From a virus, in the IMG/VR virus record IMGVR_UViG_3300027741_000025, positions 62,001 through 126,000 of that record: 64,000 bases of DNA. The stretch is one strand, 5' to 3'. Both the position numbers and the translations under genes were made by a program. Below, one piece after another: positions 9,185 through 18,517 of this stretch. The stretch's first letter is position 1; every line of letters begins with the position of its first letter. The notes below the pieces were generated by a model that was not told the DNA's origin, searched no databases, and worked only from the letters and a program-made list of their open reading frames with translations.

Positions 9185-9535
9185 ATGGATCAATTGACAA
9201 AAGAAAAATTAAACAATCTTGAAAAAAGCCAAGATAAAGTTTTGCAAAAAATAGATGAATTTAAAAAAGAAATTATTGAATTTGAAAAATCATTGAATTC
9301 AAAAGATTCTAAAATCAGCGTATTACAAAGTAAAATAAAAGATTTAAAAGAAGATGTAGATACTTTTTGTGAAAAAGTTCAAAATTTTGAGGTTAAAATA
9401 GAATCCATCCACATACGCACCACAAGCACAGAAAGTAAATGGTCAAGTATAATTGAATTTTTTGTTAAGATATTTTGGGTAATTATGGTGTCCTATCTAC
9501 TCTACAAACTAGGTATACAGGGACCACCAGCATAA
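9185..9535 (+). CDS. Coiled-coil protein with a C-terminal membrane anchor
   Basis: Residues 1-85 of this 116-aa protein form a strongly charged coiled coil (repeated Leu/Ile heptads among Lys, Glu and Asp). Residues about 90-110 (IIEFFVKIFWVIMVSYLLYKLG) form one membrane segment, leaving a short tail ending GPPA. The layout resembles phage spanin or holin-accessory proteins and generic membrane tethers; no lysis gene is adjacent, so no role is assigned. A TAAATAT sequence lies about six bases before the ATG. Confidence 0.75.
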   Translation: MDQLTKEKLNNLEKSQDKVLQKIDEFKKEIIEFEKSLNSKDSKISVLQSKIKDLKEDVDTFCEKVQNFEVKIESIHIRTTSTESKWSSIIEFFVKIFWVIMVSYLLYKLGIQGPPA

Positions 9536-9556
9536 TTAATTTTTAAAACACCCTAA

Positions 9557-9564
9557 TATATAGT
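9557..9564 (+). promoter_or_regulatory. TATATAGT promoter box
   Basis: TATATAGT is followed after about seven bases by the expected transcription start near 9571. AAGGGA at about 9575-9580 then acts as Shine-Dalgarno for the ATG at 9587. This is the led counterpart of the leaderless arrangement seen elsewhere. Confidence 0.4.
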
Positions 9565-9586
9565 ATACAAGATGAAGGGAACAAAT

Positions 9587-10804
9587 ATGCCAGGCAAATT
9601 TAGTGATTACTTATCCATCAGAGAAAATAAAACCCCTGTATTATCAAAGGTTAAGCTGGCTAGGTCACCAGGACAAGAAGAGTTTCAGCCATTTGTTATT
9701 GATAAAGAAAATCACTCAAATTTACGAGAATTAGTAAAAGCTTTTGAAAATAGTACAGAAGTTGGCGTTGGTTACACGACAATAGACAAAGAAAAAGGTG
9801 AAGTTGAACCAAAATTAAAGAAGAAAACATTATATCTTACTGGTGGTGCTGTTAGAGATCATCTAAAAGGAAAAACTCCACGTAATTATGACCTGGCGAC
9901 TGATGCAACAGCCAGTGAAATAAAAATGATACTATCAGGCTCTGGTTTCGAGGAGATTCATTCTGAATTTTCTAAGGACAAAAATTTACCAACTAATCCA
10001 AAATCAAATAAATATTTCTTTGTAAGCAGGCTCAGCAAAAAAGGAAACGAGGCTGAATTCACAGCTGTAGTTGATAATGAAGATTTCTTTTTGGCTCCAA
10101 TGTCAAAAAGTCTAAAAAGCAGAAGACTATCGCCCGAAGATTTTTCTGCCTCAAGCCTGGAGGATGACGCTTCCTATAGAGACTTTACAATTAACTCAAT
10201 GTATATTCCTTTAAAAAATTCAGATGGAGATAACACAGAGCTGATAGATATTTTTGGTGGAGCTCATCATTTAAAAAATGGTCAAGTGGTCTCTGTTGGT
10301 GAGTTTGGCAAAAAGGTCAAAGATGACCCGATCACAGCCCACAGATATTTAAGAATGCAGGCAAGATATGGCAAAGGAGAAATGCCAGAAAAACTCACAA
10401 ATATCACAAGAGGAATAAATGGCTTGGACCCAGACTATAAAAAAGAATATGTCTTTGGTCTTGAGAACCCAGATATAGATTCGTCCAGATATCTCAAGAT
10501 GTATTCAAATTCTGGTCTTTTGAACACAGTTTATCCTATAGATGATTTGTCTGTTGAAGATATGCCAGAAAAAGCCTTGGGAGATAGGTTTTTAACAAGT
10601 GCTTGGTTGTTAAAAGATAAAGATATGGAGCAAACCAAGTTTGCTTTAATGTCTGCTGGTTGGGATAAACAAGAAGTAAATGATATTTTATACTTAATTA
10701 AGGCGTATCAATCTTTTAAAAACAGATACGACACTACAGACCAAACAAGCTCAATGTGCGGTTTGCCAGCGTATAAAATAAACAAATGGAAAAACCTATA
10801 CTAG
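9587..10804 (+). CDS. CCA-adding/poly(A) polymerase-type nucleotidyltransferase
   Basis: The head domain matches class II tRNA nucleotidyltransferases: GGAVRD at residues about 86-91, DLATD at about 102-106 (the two metal-binding Asp), and RDFTINSM near 197. Family members add CCA to tRNA 3' ends or poly(A) to RNA, using CTP/ATP. The product is about 405 aa. I chose the ATG at 9587 because AAGGGA lies just upstream; an ATG at 9572 would add five residues. The N-terminus PGKFSDYLSIREN resembles the capsid-targeting-like ends of other proteins here. About 45 extra residues precede the head domain. The 3' end overlaps the next gene by 19 bases. No tRNA genes are in the window. Confidence 0.85.
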   Translation: MPGKFSDYLSIRENKTPVLSKVKLARSPGQEEFQPFVIDKENHSNLRELVKAFENSTEVGVGYTTIDKEKGEVEPKLKKKTLYLTGGAVRDHLKGKTPRNYDLATDATASEIKMILSGSGFEEIHSEFSKDKNLPTNPKSNKYFFVSRLSKKGNEAEFTAVVDNEDFFLAPMSKSLKSRRLSPEDFSASSLEDDASYRDFTINSMYIPLKNSDGDNTELIDIFGGAHHLKNGQVVSVGEFGKKVKDDPITAHRYLRMQARYGKGEMPEKLTNITRGINGLDPDYKKEYVFGLENPDIDSSRYLKMYSNSGLLNTVYPIDDLSVEDMPEKALGDRFLTSAWLLKDKDMEQTKFALMSAGWDKQEVNDILYLIKAYQSFKNRYDTTDQTSSMCGLPAYKINKWKNLY

Positions 10805-11634
10805 TTCAAGCAATCGGATCTCCCTTCGATTTAAATGTAAGCTCTTGTGGAAAAAGAAAGCCAAAGCTTTTTTCTTGGACTAATAGTCCACAAGATATCA
10901 AAATAAGAATAGACCACGCTTTACATGATGGCTTAAGCGATAATAATAAGTCTGGCAAATTTGGCTGGACATGTGAATCTAAAGCTATAACTCGTGGACT
11001 CTTTGATGGATTGAGAAATAATTTTACAAGATACAAAGAATCTTACTCTAAAATTTTCACTTACGATGAACAGTTGATCGAGTTAGACCCAGACTTTTTC
11101 ATCTATTGTCCTGCAGGCAGTAACGCTCCATGGACACCTGATGAAGAATATGGAATTCATGAAAAAACAAAACTTGTTTCTTTTTTGTGCAGCAATAATT
11201 CAATGACAGATGGTCATCGTTATCGTTTGTCGTGGGCTGAGAGGCTACAAGATAAGGTAGATATGTATGGTGGAGCCTGTGGAAGCAAACAAATAGGCGG
11301 CTCGCATTGGTACCATCATCAAAGAAAAACTGAAGCAATGAACGAATATATGTTCAGCATAGCAATAGAGAATGTCAACATGGATTGCTACTACACAGAA
11401 AAAATAACAGATTGTTTTGCAAATGGGGTGATACCAGTTTATTATGGTTCAAAAAGTATCACAAAACACTTTAACAATGATGCTATAATATTCTTGGAAG
11501 AAGACTTTGATGTAAATCAATTATCGGAAGAATTATATTATTCCAAATTAGAAGCTGTTAAAGATAATTTGAACATAGTTAGAAACATGTGTATTTCTGA
11601 TGATTTATTGTTCAAAAAAATATCTTTATTGTGA
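10786..11634 (+). CDS. GT10-family (fucosyltransferase-like) glycosyltransferase
   Basis: The C-terminal half of this 282-aa protein has the GT10 signature: SIAIENVNMDCYYTEKITDCFANG followed by VIPVYYG (residues about 188-220). This is the alpha-1,3-fucosyltransferase motif that binds GDP-fucose. The likely reaction is transfer of a deoxysugar such as fucose to a glycan. There is no signal or membrane segment, so it should act in the host cytoplasm. It overlaps the nucleotidyltransferase gene by 19 bases and opens the glycosylation island. The exact donor is not provable from sequence. Confidence 0.88.
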   Translation: MEKPILVQAIGSPFDLNVSSCGKRKPKLFSWTNSPQDIKIRIDHALHDGLSDNNKSGKFGWTCESKAITRGLFDGLRNNFTRYKESYSKIFTYDEQLIELDPDFFIYCPAGSNAPWTPDEEYGIHEKTKLVSFLCSNNSMTDGHRYRLSWAERLQDKVDMYGGACGSKQIGGSHWYHHQRKTEAMNEYMFSIAIENVNMDCYYTEKITDCFANGVIPVYYGSKSITKHFNNDAIIFLEEDFDVNQLSEELYYSKLEAVKDNLNIVRNMCISDDLLFKKISLL

Positions 11635-11649
11635 AAGCGTAGATAGATT

Positions 11650-12375
11650 ATGAATAGAAAAATAACAATAGTCCACCCCTCCAGGCAAAGAAGCGATCTT
11701 TGCTATAGAATAGCTGATTTGTTTTATGGCAATTGTGTAAACAAGGACAATGTTTCTTATTATATATCTATTGATTCAAGTGATCCAACAAAAGATGAAT
11801 ACCTAGCTGGCAAGAAAGATTATGCCAAAATAATTGTTGGAGATGGAAACTCTTGTGTAGAGGCAGTAAATATTGGGGCTAAAGAATCAAATTTTGAAGA
11901 CATAATTGTGATAGTATCAGATGATTTTGTTTGCCAAAATGGATGGGATCAAAAAATACTGGATTTTGTAGGGGATAAGAAAAATTTTGTTTTAAAAACA
12001 AATGATGGAAGAGAGCCTTGGATTGTAACGTTTCCAGTTATGGACAAAGAATATTACAATAGATTTGGCTATGTTTACAACCCATTATATAAACATTTAT
12101 TCTGCGACACAGAAATGACACATGTTGCAGAGATTACTGATTCTCTTCTAATAGATATGTCTAATGTCATAGAGCATAAAGCAACAGAATTAACAAAAAA
12201 TGATTCTGTAAACATGAAAAACAACTCAACTTGGTGGCAGGGAGAATCTGTTTATCTACAAAGAATAAGAGAAAATTTTGGATTAAAAAAAGAAGAGATT
12301 GTTAAAACTCCATCTCATCCATCGCATATAGAATGGCTTAAGCAAAAAGGAATAAATATAAACGAACACTCATAG
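11650..12375 (+). CDS. GT2-like glycosyltransferase
   Basis: The 241-aa product opens KITIVHPSRQR, typical of a GT-A nucleotide-binding start. It has an SSDPTKDEY stretch and VSDDFVCQNGWD near residues 89-100, an acidic pair in the place of the GT-A DxD motif. This fits a family-2-like sugar transferase of unknown specificity. It follows the GT10 gene by 15 bases in the same direction and is probably in the same transcript. Confidence 0.7.
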   Translation: MNRKITIVHPSRQRSDLCYRIADLFYGNCVNKDNVSYYISIDSSDPTKDEYLAGKKDYAKIIVGDGNSCVEAVNIGAKESNFEDIIVIVSDDFVCQNGWDQKILDFVGDKKNFVLKTNDGREPWIVTFPVMDKEYYNRFGYVYNPLYKHLFCDTEMTHVAEITDSLLIDMSNVIEHKATELTKNDSVNMKNNSTWWQGESVYLQRIRENFGLKKEEIVKTPSHPSHIEWLKQKGININEHS

Positions 12376-12381
12376 TTATAA

Positions 12382-12897
12382 TTATTTTATAACAGATGAG
12401 TGGATATAAAAATCATCTTGTCTATTTACTTCTTTTATAAGAATGTATCCTCTATCGGTCAAGTATTTTCTTGAGGCATCTTTTGTGCCACATTCTCTAT
12501 AGGCATCTGTTTCAAATGTAATTACATTAAAAGTATATTTATCAAAAGGAACCTTGTACAAAGCTTTGAGGCTTATGTGAGGGGGCTCTAAATCGATTGT
12601 GAGATAATCTATTGTTTTATTGTCTTTGAAAAACTCATTCATTTGTTTTTCATATTCAAAAGTTAAAGCATCATGACAACAAAACTTTGTGTTAGGTCTA
12701 TTATCGAAATAGCTATTTGTATGATCTTCAATATCAATACACATTCCACTCCAACCAAAACCCTTGTCTAGGGCATAAGTATTCGATATAGTCTCAGACG
12801 GTCCAGCTCCAATATCTAAGAATGTGCCTTTTTTTTTGAAATTCAATGTTTCCATTACAAATACATCTTGCCCTATTTGAGACCTATAGTAATTCAT
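12382..12897 (-). CDS. FkbM-type methyltransferase-like protein
   Basis: This 171-aa protein begins YYRSQIGQDVFVMETL and continues GTFLDIGAGPSE (residues about 27-38), the opening of FkbM-family SAM-dependent methyltransferases. TIDLEPPHISLKAL follows near 95-110, where family members have VDIEGAE-like sequence; here the Pro pair is a deviation. It is short for the family. The likely job is sugar O-methylation in the glycosylation island. The ATG at 12897 has GGAG nine bases upstream, and a TATAAATA sequence directly abuts it. Confidence 0.75.
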   Translation of the reverse strand: MNYYRSQIGQDVFVMETLNFKKKGTFLDIGAGPSETISNTYALDKGFGWSGMCIDIEDHTNSYFDNRPNTKFCCHDALTFEYEKQMNEFFKDNKTIDYLTIDLEPPHISLKALYKVPFDKYTFNVITFETDAYRECGTKDASRKYLTDRGYILIKEVNRQDDFYIHSSVIK

Positions 12898-12909
12898 ATT
12901 TATATTCTC

Positions 12910-13737
12910 CTAAAAAATAACAAATTGCCCATTATCCTTACATTGCGATAATTCTTTTAAATTTGCCCGATATAATACAGGTATTAAGCCGCAATTTCCT
13001 GAATGAGTTATCAAATATTTACAATTAGATATAATTCTAACTATTGACTCAAAGTTTATACTCCACTCTATTTTATTCTCAGTTGGTTTGACATAAGTGT
13101 TGTTAAATATCATTTCTTCAAAAAAGAATGCATTATCAAAATTTGACATAAATATATCTCTATTGCGAAGTTCATCTGTTTGTATAAGAAGTCTATATTT
13201 TTTGTTTCTTTTGTTGATATGGTCTAACCAATCATTTGGGTGCGCTAAATTAACCTCAACATGCTTATCAGTTCCTCTGTTAAAAATAGCCATAGTGTTA
13301 CTGTAATCTATGTTGTATTTTTGTTCTAAAAATTTTATTCTTTCCAAAACAAGATCAGAAGGACTAAAGTAAATGTCTTCGACCATTTTGATTTGCTTGA
13401 AATTTAATTTTTGAAATTCTGCATGATTCGACCAGTAACCATCATGATTTCTAAGAACTCCTGATTCAAAATCTTCAGACTTAAGTTGATCTAAAGTTTC
13501 TAAATTAACCTTGTATATAAAAGGATACAGGTCTTTATCATCACTGTAATTGTGCAGGTGTTTTAAAGTATCGTTAAAAGAAACATTCTCGGGATATATT
13601 TTCATTCGCGCCAATTCATATATGGCGAAACGTACCTCATTTATGCATGAATAAAAACCGCCTGTTTTATGAGTCCCGTAAACAGTTTTGTCTTCTTTAT
13701 TGTAATAAGCGTTTCTGAGAAAAATTAGTTGTTCCAT
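12910..13737 (-). CDS. Putative glycosyltransferase (O-fucosyltransferase-like)
   Basis: The product is about 275 aa. AIFNRGTDKHVEV (residues about 140-155) matches the R-G-(T)-D-K sugar-nucleotide loop of GT-B O-fucosyltransferase and nodulation-type fucosyltransferases, and LITHSGNCGLIPVLYR near the end fits the nucleotide-binding C-terminal lobe. A role in glycan building is inferred from this and from the neighbours. A strong AAGGAGGAGG lies upstream; the ATG at 13737 gives good spacing, while the in-frame TTG at 13746 is inside the site. It reads leftward into the FkbM-like gene. Confidence 0.65.
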   Translation of the reverse strand: MEQLIFLRNAYYNKEDKTVYGTHKTGGFYSCINEVRFAIYELARMKIYPENVSFNDTLKHLHNYSDDKDLYPFIYKVNLETLDQLKSEDFESGVLRNHDGYWSNHAEFQKLNFKQIKMVEDIYFSPSDLVLERIKFLEQKYNIDYSNTMAIFNRGTDKHVEVNLAHPNDWLDHINKRNKKYRLLIQTDELRNRDIFMSNFDNAFFFEEMIFNNTYVKPTENKIEWSINFESIVRIISNCKYLITHSGNCGLIPVLYRANLKELSQCKDNGQFVIF

Positions 13738-13818
13738 CACCTTCAACCTCCTCCTTGAGTTTGCGATTTCCTACAGTATATATTATTTTATATTTAAAAA
13801 TTAAATAAATATTTTTTT

Positions 13819-13831
13819 TATATATAATGAT
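13819..13831 (+). promoter_or_regulatory. TATATAAT box abutting the start codon at 13832
   Basis: TATATAAT at 13819-13826 is followed five bases later by the ATG. There is no Shine-Dalgarno and no later in-frame Met before residue 27. The expected transcription start falls at 13831 or 13832. Confidence 0.5.
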
Positions 13832-14491
13832 ATGAAAACAACACTTCTTACATTTACTGATCCGAATTACGAACCAAGAAGATTAACAACTCTTTCTTTT
13901 AATAAAAAAATGGTTGATAAAGTTTGGAACGCAAACCCATCAGATTTTGATGATAATTTTAAAAAACAAAATGAATTTATATTAAATCAACGTAGAGGTT
14001 ATGGCTACTGGCTTTGGAAACCATACTTAATACTAAAATACATAGAAAACCTATGTAGTGAAGATGAAATGCTTATATATTGTGATGCCGGAGATTGGTT
14101 CTCAGAAAAAATGCTTGACTTGGCTAAACTGGAAACAAAAGATTGTCTTTTTATAAGAGGTCCTTTTTTAAATTATAAATATACAAAAAAAGATTGTTTT
14201 GTACTAATGAATTGTGATGAAGAAAAATACTGGAATTCTGGTCAAACGTATGGCGCTCTTTGTTTTTGGAGAAAAACAAAAACAACAATAGACTTCTTAA
14301 AAGAGTGGTTTGATTATTGCAAAAATCCTAATATTTTAACTGATGCTCCCAACATTCATGGAGAAAATATACCTGGATTTATAGATCACAGACACGATCA
14401 ATCTGTTTTGACTAATTTGACCATACAACGTGAAATGTTAAGAAAAGATCAAACAACAGACAATCCTTGGAATGTAATTTATAATGATTGA
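13832..14491 (+). CDS. Putative GT-A glycosyltransferase
   Basis: The 219-aa protein carries GYGYWLWKPYLI at about 56-67 and YCDAGDW near 83-90, an acidic motif in the place of a DxD. This combination is typical of small capsular or LPS glycosyltransferase-like proteins with the GYWxWKP signature. No substrate can be named. The 3' end overlaps the next gene (ATGATTGA), so the two are translationally coupled, and the 5' end sits directly behind a TATATAAT box. Confidence 0.72.
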   Translation: MKTTLLTFTDPNYEPRRLTTLSFNKKMVDKVWNANPSDFDDNFKKQNEFILNQRRGYGYWLWKPYLILKYIENLCSEDEMLIYCDAGDWFSEKMLDLAKLETKDCLFIRGPFLNYKYTKKDCFVLMNCDEEKYWNSGQTYGALCFWRKTKTTIDFLKEWFDYCKNPNILTDAPNIHGENIPGFIDHRHDQSVLTNLTIQREMLRKDQTTDNPWNVIYND

Positions 14492-15371
14492 TATAAATGA
14501 TGTGGATAACCCTGAGTTATATTATAATTTAAAAAAAGGCTATGAGTTTTGCTCTTCGATAGCAGATGAGACTTTATCAAAACCAACTGAATATCATGTT
14601 GTTTGGAGCGGAAAATTTGATCGCAAGCAGTCTCTCCCAATAAAAAGTTTTTTTGCAACACAAAATTTCAAATTAGCCAAATTAAACTTGTGGTCCAACG
14701 AAGATCTGATCAACAATAATTATTTGAAACCCTTTAAAGATTTGATCAACTTTAGAAAATGGGATCCAATCGAAGAGGCTAAAGGAACGATCCTTGAGGA
14801 CTATAAAAGTTTAACAGCCACAGACGGAAAATTTTGGATCGATGGAGATATATTTAGATTGTTATGCTTGCATAAGTATGGAGGAGTCTATTTCGACATG
14901 GATGTTGTTCTGTTGAGAGATTTTTCTCCACTATTAAACCAAGAGTTTATGTACAAGTGGGCAGCAGAAAAAAACATGATTAACGGAGCTATAATGCATC
15001 TTTTTAAAGATAGCAAATTAACAAAAGATTTACTTAATCAACTATTGAATACAGCTCCAACACCAAATAGTCATTGTTACGGCAGAGATCTATATACTTA
15101 TGTAAGGGCTCAAAATAAAAATTGGACTATATTTCCAAGCACTTTTTTTAACACAGAGTGGCAAGCAACTCCGGAAGATACAAAAGACTATCCTGGCTTG
15201 GCTGAAGGGTTTAAACCATTTCAGAAATGCAATACAACCCATCTTTTTGAAAGGGCGTTTAGTTGGCACTGGCATAACCGATGGGGTGAATCAATAGAGA
15301 TGGGAAGTAAGTGGCAAATTATCGAAGAAATTATTGAAAAAAAGCTGTCCAGTATTGGATTCCATCTATAA
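14484..15371 (+). CDS. GT32-type (DXD) glycosyltransferase
   Basis: The 295-aa protein has the sugar-binding DXD block RLLCLHKYGGVYFDMDVVLL with DMD at about 137-139. This is the hallmark of GT32 (OCH1, capsular mannosyl- or galactosyltransferases). Upstream WSNEDLINNNYLKPF and downstream FSWHWHNRWGESIE also fit the family. It uses an NDP-sugar and a divalent metal in the cytoplasm. Translation is probably coupled to the preceding gene, whose stop it overlaps by 8 bases. Confidence 0.88.
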   Translation: MIDINDVDNPELYYNLKKGYEFCSSIADETLSKPTEYHVVWSGKFDRKQSLPIKSFFATQNFKLAKLNLWSNEDLINNNYLKPFKDLINFRKWDPIEEAKGTILEDYKSLTATDGKFWIDGDIFRLLCLHKYGGVYFDMDVVLLRDFSPLLNQEFMYKWAAEKNMINGAIMHLFKDSKLTKDLLNQLLNTAPTPNSHCYGRDLYTYVRAQNKNWTIFPSTFFNTEWQATPEDTKDYPGLAEGFKPFQKCNTTHLFERAFSWHWHNRWGESIEMGSKWQIIEEIIEKKLSSIGFHL

Positions 15372-15387
15372 TTAGAAGAGGTGTTTT

Positions 15388-15987
15388 ATGAAACATATGA
15401 TAGATTGTGGCACTAATTTGTTTTATGGATTGAATGCGCTATCCAACAGATTTAATTTTGATGAAACTTGGAAAATAGATTGTTTTGAGGCAAATCCTTT
15501 TGTTTACGAACAAGCGATGAATCTAATTAAAAATGGAGACATTAAAAAATATTATCCAAGATATGATTCGAAAAACTTAAATTTATTCAACAAAGCCGTT
15601 TGGGTATATGATGGATTTATTGATATGAATATAGAGGCTGACAAACTCAGTAATGTGGCTAACATATTGAATAAACCCCCAGAAAAAGATACGGTCTATA
15701 ACAGAAATTTTAAATGGTCAAAAACAAAAATTCCTTGCATTAGATTATCTGAAATAATAAAGCAGTCAAATGCTGAAAAAATTGTTGTTAAGCTTGATGT
15801 TGAGGGAGCAGAATTTGAAATTATTCAAGATCTTATCAAAGAAAATTTATTGAACAAGATTAATTTCTTTTATGTTGAGTTTCATGAAAGATTCTTCGTA
15901 GAAGAATTAAACAAATATTCTGATATTAAAAATCAATTGATATCAGAGATTAATAAACAGGTAGAATTTTTCCAAGAATGGGATTAG
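15388..15987 (+). CDS. FkbM-family SAM-dependent methyltransferase
   Basis: This 199-aa protein shows the FkbM (Methyltransf_21) pattern: an MIDCGTN start, IDCFEANPFVYEQ at about 29-41 for SAM binding, a central IPCIRLSEII, and KLDVEGAEFEIIQDL near 134-148, the family signature. Family members O-methylate sugars or polyketides. AGAGGTG sits four bases before the ATG. It follows the GT32 gene by 16 bases and is probably in the same transcript, so methylation of the glycan made there is the simplest reading. Confidence 0.88.
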   Translation: MKHMIDCGTNLFYGLNALSNRFNFDETWKIDCFEANPFVYEQAMNLIKNGDIKKYYPRYDSKNLNLFNKAVWVYDGFIDMNIEADKLSNVANILNKPPEKDTVYNRNFKWSKTKIPCIRLSEIIKQSNAEKIVVKLDVEGAEFEIIQDLIKENLLNKINFFYVEFHERFFVEELNKYSDIKNQLISEINKQVEFFQEWD

Positions 15988-15993
15988 TGAAAC

Positions 15994-16890
15994 CTACAAA
16001 TTTCTTTCATGTATCTTTGTGGAAGAATAAGATTGCTCACCCCTTCTTATTTTTTCTGTTATTCCTCCGTTACTCACAGAAGATCTTTTATTCAAAACTT
16101 CTTGGTTTAAAGCACTTCTCGATTTTCTGGTTGCTCCCTCTGACAGTATGGATCTAAACTCGATCGGAATATATCCACAAACCCATTGATTGTAAGTTTT
16201 TGCCCTTGTGTTTATGTCGTGATCATCATTCCCTAAGACAAAGTTAACCTCATCTAAGTAGTTCAGAGTCTTTAATTTTTCTCTGTCTATCATCCATGGT
16301 CCACGATTACATGTATCACCCACATAGAACTTATCGTATTGTTCGAACCTTAGATTCAAAGGAATCTCTACGTCTACTCCGAGTTTTCCTAAGCCTTGAG
16401 AATAATCAAACAATCCATGCACGCATCTCCCGGAAACAGAGAACACATCATTGTATTTTTCAAAAGGACGAGACATTATGTGGTCATAACCATATGTGAA
16501 AATTTGTATGTCTGCTTGTATTTCTATAACATAATTGGCGGTAGATAATTTAAAACCAATGTTATCACATGTTGTTTCAAATAAAGGATAGGCACTTTTT
16601 ACAAGTGTTATTTTTTTTAAATTTGAAAATGTGTTTTTATTTAAAAATTCTTTTACAACTTCCAAGCTTTTATCTTCGCAATTATCAAAGATCATTATTA
16701 ATTCAAAATCTTTTGAAATATTTTTTAAATTATGATTTAAATTTTTTATTATTACTCCTTCGTGGTTGTGAACAGGAGTAATAATGGAATAAATAAATTT
16801 ATCAGATTTTTTTTCAAAAAAATCAACTTTAACATTTTTATAACCTTCTGATGACAAAAAATTTTCTATTTCATTTGGGTCGTTCAACAT
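15994..16890 (-). CDS. GT2 family glycosyltransferase
   Basis: The 298-aa protein contains SIITPVHNHEGVIIKNL (residues about 35-51), the classic GT2 start, then LIMIFDNCEDKS and YVIEIQADIQIF, where the acidic DxD position reads QAD. NRGPWMIDREKL fits the acceptor side. The N-terminal 30 residues are extra. It is encoded opposite to its neighbours and ends seven bases from the stop of the FkbM gene. The donor sugar is unknown. Confidence 0.82.
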   Translation of the reverse strand: MLNDPNEIENFLSSEGYKNVKVDFFEKKSDKFIYSIITPVHNHEGVIIKNLNHNLKNISKDFELIMIFDNCEDKSLEVVKEFLNKNTFSNLKKITLVKSAYPLFETTCDNIGFKLSTANYVIEIQADIQIFTYGYDHIMSRPFEKYNDVFSVSGRCVHGLFDYSQGLGKLGVDVEIPLNLRFEQYDKFYVGDTCNRGPWMIDREKLKTLNYLDEVNFVLGNDDHDINTRAKTYNQWVCGYIPIEFRSILSEGATRKSRSALNQEVLNKRSSVSNGGITEKIRRGEQSYSSTKIHERNL

Positions 16891-16918
16891 AAAACTCTAT
16901 TCTATTTTAATTGTTACT

Positions 16919-16931
16919 TATATATATTAGT
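16919..16931 (+). promoter_or_regulatory. TATATATATT box abutting the start codon at 16932
   Basis: The TATATATATT run occupies 16919-16928 and the ATG follows at 16932. No Shine-Dalgarno can fit in the gap. A transcription start six to seven bases after the first TATATA would be at the ATG itself. Confidence 0.5.
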
Positions 16932-17549
16932 ATGAAGAAAATAATATCATTTTCATTATGGGGAAGCAAACCGATATACAACATAGGTGCTATCAAAAAT
17001 GCAATATTGGCAAAAGATTTATATCCTGGTTTTGAGTGTTGGTTTTATTGTGATGAAAAAACAGTTCCTAAAGAAACATTTGATGGACTGTATTCTCTTG
17101 ATAACACAAAGATAATAATCAGGCAAGACGCGATAAAATCCTCTACCTGGAGATTTGAAGCTATCGACGACCCAAATGTTGAAATAATGCTATCAAGAGA
17201 CACAGACTCAAGAATATCTTTAAGAGAAAAAATAGCAGTTGATGAATGGTTATCCTCTGATAAACCATTCCACATAATGAGAGACCATCCGGACCACAGA
17301 ATGCCTATAATGGCTGGAATGTTTGGAACCAAGAAGATACCGGAAATAAATAGTTGGAGTGAATTATTGAATTCTGTTAATTCTTCTCATTATGGGAATG
17401 ATCAAGATTTTTTAATGAACCAAATCTATCCTGTAGTGAGAGATAAAAGTATAATACACGCTTCTTTTAATAAAATAGAAGGAGATGAGTGTAAAGATTT
17501 CTTATTTAAAGATGGTTCAAAATTTGTAGGAGAATATGTTTATGAATAA
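16932..17549 (+). CDS. Putative GT-A glycosyltransferase-like protein
   Basis: About 205 aa from the ATG at 16932; an upstream TTG at 16911 lies before the promoter box and is rejected. It starts KKIISFSLWGSKPIYNIGA, has CWFYCDE near residue 35, and MLSRDTDSRISLREK near 90-105 with an acidic DTD. The latter resembles the DxD block of small environmental-phage glycosyltransferase-like proteins. The C-terminal part (YGNDQDFLMNQIYP) fits acceptor binding. Function is inferred from these motifs and the surrounding island. Confidence 0.65.
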   Translation: MKKIISFSLWGSKPIYNIGAIKNAILAKDLYPGFECWFYCDEKTVPKETFDGLYSLDNTKIIIRQDAIKSSTWRFEAIDDPNVEIMLSRDTDSRISLREKIAVDEWLSSDKPFHIMRDHPDHRMPIMAGMFGTKKIPEINSWSELLNSVNSSHYGNDQDFLMNQIYPVVRDKSIIHASFNKIEGDECKDFLFKDGSKFVGEYVYE

Positions 17550-18398
17550 TCAATTGAATTTTTCTAATGCATAATTCAAAAATTCTTCTTCATTTAGATC
17601 TCTATATTCTTCTGGACAGTCAGTTTTTGTTACCCTCTTATTAAACATTTCTGCGAACGTTCCTTTGAATCCATCATCAAATGGCAGATGATAATTTTCA
17701 ATTATATCTATTCCATACATCATGCAGGCGGGTTTTATTTCAAAACAATCTCCATATCTTTGTAGATTTTTTGAATCAACAAATTTACCAATCTCATACC
17801 ATTTGTGACAAAATTTTACCATTGTATCAAAATCTATTTTATTAAAAAACAATTTATTCTCTATAGGGCATCTCATTTCTGCAAAATCTTTTTCCTGTAA
17901 ATCTGGCATGTAATGATTTACAATTGTTTTCAATTTATGGTTTATCATAATCTCTCCCGCAGCATTATACACCTGATGATAATCACCAGAGCACTTGACT
18001 ATGTTTGAGCAATACAAGCCTTTTTCAGTAAAAGAATCAAAGCAAGATTTGCCAAAGCTGCCAGTAGGTAAAACATCTGCATCTGTATGACAGATAGAGT
18101 TATTAGGTATAACCCTGGATGAGTAAGCGAGAGCTAAAGACTTCAAATAATATTTAAAGAATGTAGATTTACCATGACCAGGAAGAGTATATCCTGATGG
18201 CTTTACAATATTGTTTGATAAAATATTAAAATGACAAATAACTTTTTTTGAGTTTATTCTTTGACTAAAATCTCTATCTGTTGTTATGCAAAGATTTATT
18301 TTATCGTCATATATTGCATCTAATTTTTTAATAAAAAGTCTTGTGAAACTTTCATAAAGATCGCCCACAGACAACACGCTTAAAGTAATGTTTTCCAT
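17550..18398 (-). CDS. Putative GT-A glycosyltransferase-like protein
   Basis: This 282-aa protein begins ITLSVLSVGDLYESFTRLF and has SICHTDADVLPTGSFG near residues 100-115, a DAD motif with the hydrophobic lead-in of GT-A enzymes. CSGDYHQVYNAAG and CPIENKLFF follow. No named family is clear, but the fold pattern and its position among glycosyltransferases support a sugar-transfer role. It ends next to the stop of the rightward neighbour. The 120 bp upstream hold a short GGGCAT/ATGCCC palindrome and nothing else I can name. Confidence 0.6.
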   Translation of the reverse strand: MENITLSVLSVGDLYESFTRLFIKKLDAIYDDKINLCITTDRDFSQRINSKKVICHFNILSNNIVKPSGYTLPGHGKSTFFKYYLKSLALAYSSRVIPNNSICHTDADVLPTGSFGKSCFDSFTEKGLYCSNIVKCSGDYHQVYNAAGEIMINHKLKTIVNHYMPDLQEKDFAEMRCPIENKLFFNKIDFDTMVKFCHKWYEIGKFVDSKNLQRYGDCFEIKPACMMYGIDIIENYHLPFDDGFKGTFAEMFNKRVTKTDCPEEYRDLNEEEFLNYALEKFN

Positions 18399-18517
18399 AT
18401 GATTTCCAGGGTTTTATTAATTTAAAGAGCTGGGCATCCATGCCCAAAATTGATAATCCTAATCATCTCTACTTATATTTATCCTTCTCGTTTACATAAA
18501 TTTTTTGTTTGATAAAT

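Noticed and set aside
18432-18445. GGGCAT/ATGCCC palindrome as a terminator
   Set aside because: The stem is only six bases with a two-base centre and no T run follows on either strand.
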